Of a DNA stretch of 64,000 bases, positions 63,255 through 64,000 are shown in pieces. A program made the translations under genes and the position numbers. The notes under the pieces are model-generated. The model did no database searches. It was not told the origin of the DNA and saw only the letters and a list, made by a program, of their open reading frames with translations. Where the stretch lies: contig NAJO01000010.1 of NCBI GenBank assembly GCA_002077065.1, positions 992,001-1,056,000 of the forward strand. The letters run 5' to 3'. This stretch comes from Cryoendolithus antarcticus. Its lineage: Eukaryota; Ascomycota; Dothideomycetes; Cladosporiales; Cladosporiaceae. Every line of letters starts with the position of its first letter. Within the stretch, counting starts at the first letter, position 1.

Positions 63255-64000
63255 TCAAGCCCAATCACTATGCCTCACCCAATTCCTCCCTCCCAAGACC
63301 CAGCACTTTCCACCCTTGAGCGCCTTCACGCTGTAGCATAAGCCCTCACTCTCTAGCCCCACCCATCCCGCAGCTCCGAAAGTAGCCCCGACAATTCGAC
63401 TCGTCGGAAAGAATGCGCCTTGCCTCACCAGGTCCGCCCGTAAGTACAAGATCGTTGCGCCTACGCTGTCAAGCGGGAAAAGCTCATCGTCCTTGGAGTC
63501 TTTGATCAGCTCCGGGACCGTCTTCCTCGACTTCTCGAGACGCGTGTAAGCTGCCTCGCGATCTGCGTGCGGGATCGCCTCAAGTAAAGTCTTCTCGTCG
63601 CGATTCAAAGCCCAGGCGTTCTTGTCGTAGTTCTCGATCTTGTGCTGTTGGCATCTCGCCGTTATGATCCCGGCTTCGGGGTTCGAGTCGGAGTGATGCA
63701 GCATCGTCTGTACGATTCGCGTCGATAGCTCCACGATGTCTACGTCCAGCCAAAGGATGTGTTTTTCATCTCGCAGCGCGCGAGAGACGAGGTAGTTCCG
63801 TAAACCAGCTATGGCAGAGCGACGCTGGAGCTGTAGGGCTGGGTCGTGCCGAGTGTCGTAGCTCAGACCTGGGATCGAGAACGGGGAGTGTAGGTAGATG
63901 TCTACTCTCGCGAACGGGAGACGGTCGGTCGCTAGCCGTATCCTCTCAAACTCCGAGGCTGAGGACGTGAGAAGTGCGATAGAGACATTGGCTAAGTTCA
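63255..64000 (-). CDS. GT62 (Anp1/Mnn9-like) glycosyltransferase, C-terminal part (5' end outside window)
   Basis: The frame is open to the window edge, so this is the C-terminal 250 or so residues. Readable blocks are NVSIALLTSSASEFERIRL, FSIPGLSYDTRHDPALQLQR, AIAGLRNYLVSRALRDEKH and ILWLDVDIVELSTRIVQ, where DVD is the DXD metal/sugar-nucleotide site of family GT62. DSNPEAGIITARCQQHKIE follows in the expected place. Anp1/Mnn9/Van1 enzymes extend the mannan backbone in the Golgi. The match is to the fold and DXD region; which member it is cannot be told without the N-terminus. The last 30 residues (KALKGGKCWVLGGRN) look atypical and a 3' intron may be missed. Confidence 0.7.
   Translation of the reverse strand, partial: NLANVSIALLTSSASEFERIRLATDRLPFARVDIYLHSPFSIPGLSYDTRHDPALQLQRRSAIAGLRNYLVSRALRDEKHILWLDVDIVELSTRIVQTMLHHSDSNPEAGIITARCQQHKIENYDKNAWALNRDEKTLLEAIPHADREAAYTRLEKSRKTVPELIKDSKDDELFPLDSVGATILYLRADLVRQGAFFPTSRIVGATFGAAGWVGLESEGLCYSVKALKGGKCWVLGGRNWVRHSDWA

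Overview
The window is nuclear DNA of a filamentous ascomycete, most likely a Dothideomycete (Mycosphaerellales/Capnodiales-like). Genes are compact and mostly single-copy, with short GT-AG introns (about 45-100 nt) that carry CTNAC-type branch points. Long proline/glutamine-rich proteins and fungus-only families (UMP1, DUF4188, DUF7053, GH72, AIM3-like) support this. No rRNA, CRISPR array, plasmid or transposon was seen. About thirty protein genes and one tRNA gene are supported. Gene models here were built by hand-splicing.

Layout: 1-7.0 kb holds the 3' end of a WDR48/Bun107-type gene, two small mitochondrial proteins, the splicing factor Cef1/Cdc5 and an MFS transporter. 7.5-7.7 kb holds a tRNA-Ile(UAU) gene with two introns. 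8-17.3 kb holds a large mitochondrial PPR protein, phosphomevalonate kinase (ERG8), a divergent histone H4, the proteasome chaperone UMP1 and a prenylated ubiquitin-fold protein. 18-27 kb holds a DUF4188 monooxygenase-like protein, a HExxH protein with an in-frame TAG, a PQ-loop protein, the wybutosine enzyme TYW1 and a DUF7053 protein. 27.8-40.5 kb holds PRMT5, an SDR, two related amino-acid/choline-type permeases flanking a PigL_N-like helical-domain protein, and an MBL-fold hydrolase. 41-50 kb holds a HERP-like ER ubiquitin-domain protein, a GH72 glucanosyltransferase, a CBM1-GH5 endoglucanase and a nitrilase. 50-64 kb holds a PHD/ZZ-finger protein, a Dothideomycete hypothetical, a broken small secreted-protein gene, a secreted amidase, a membrane protein, a Sac-domain phosphatase, an AIM3-like proline-rich protein and a GT62-like mannosyltransferase cut by the window end.

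Most neighbours are unrelated housekeeping genes, not one pathway. The standout is the tRNA gene at 7515-7667. Its D, anticodon, variable and T regions are canonical, and it has the usual intron after position 37. The 3' strand of its acceptor stem is split by a 52-nt sequence with every hallmark of a spliceosomal intron (GTAAGC donor, TACTAAC branch point, CAG acceptor). Only after removing this intron does the acceptor stem pair perfectly and gain the discriminator A. I know of no described nuclear tRNA class built this way, but I could not search for one.
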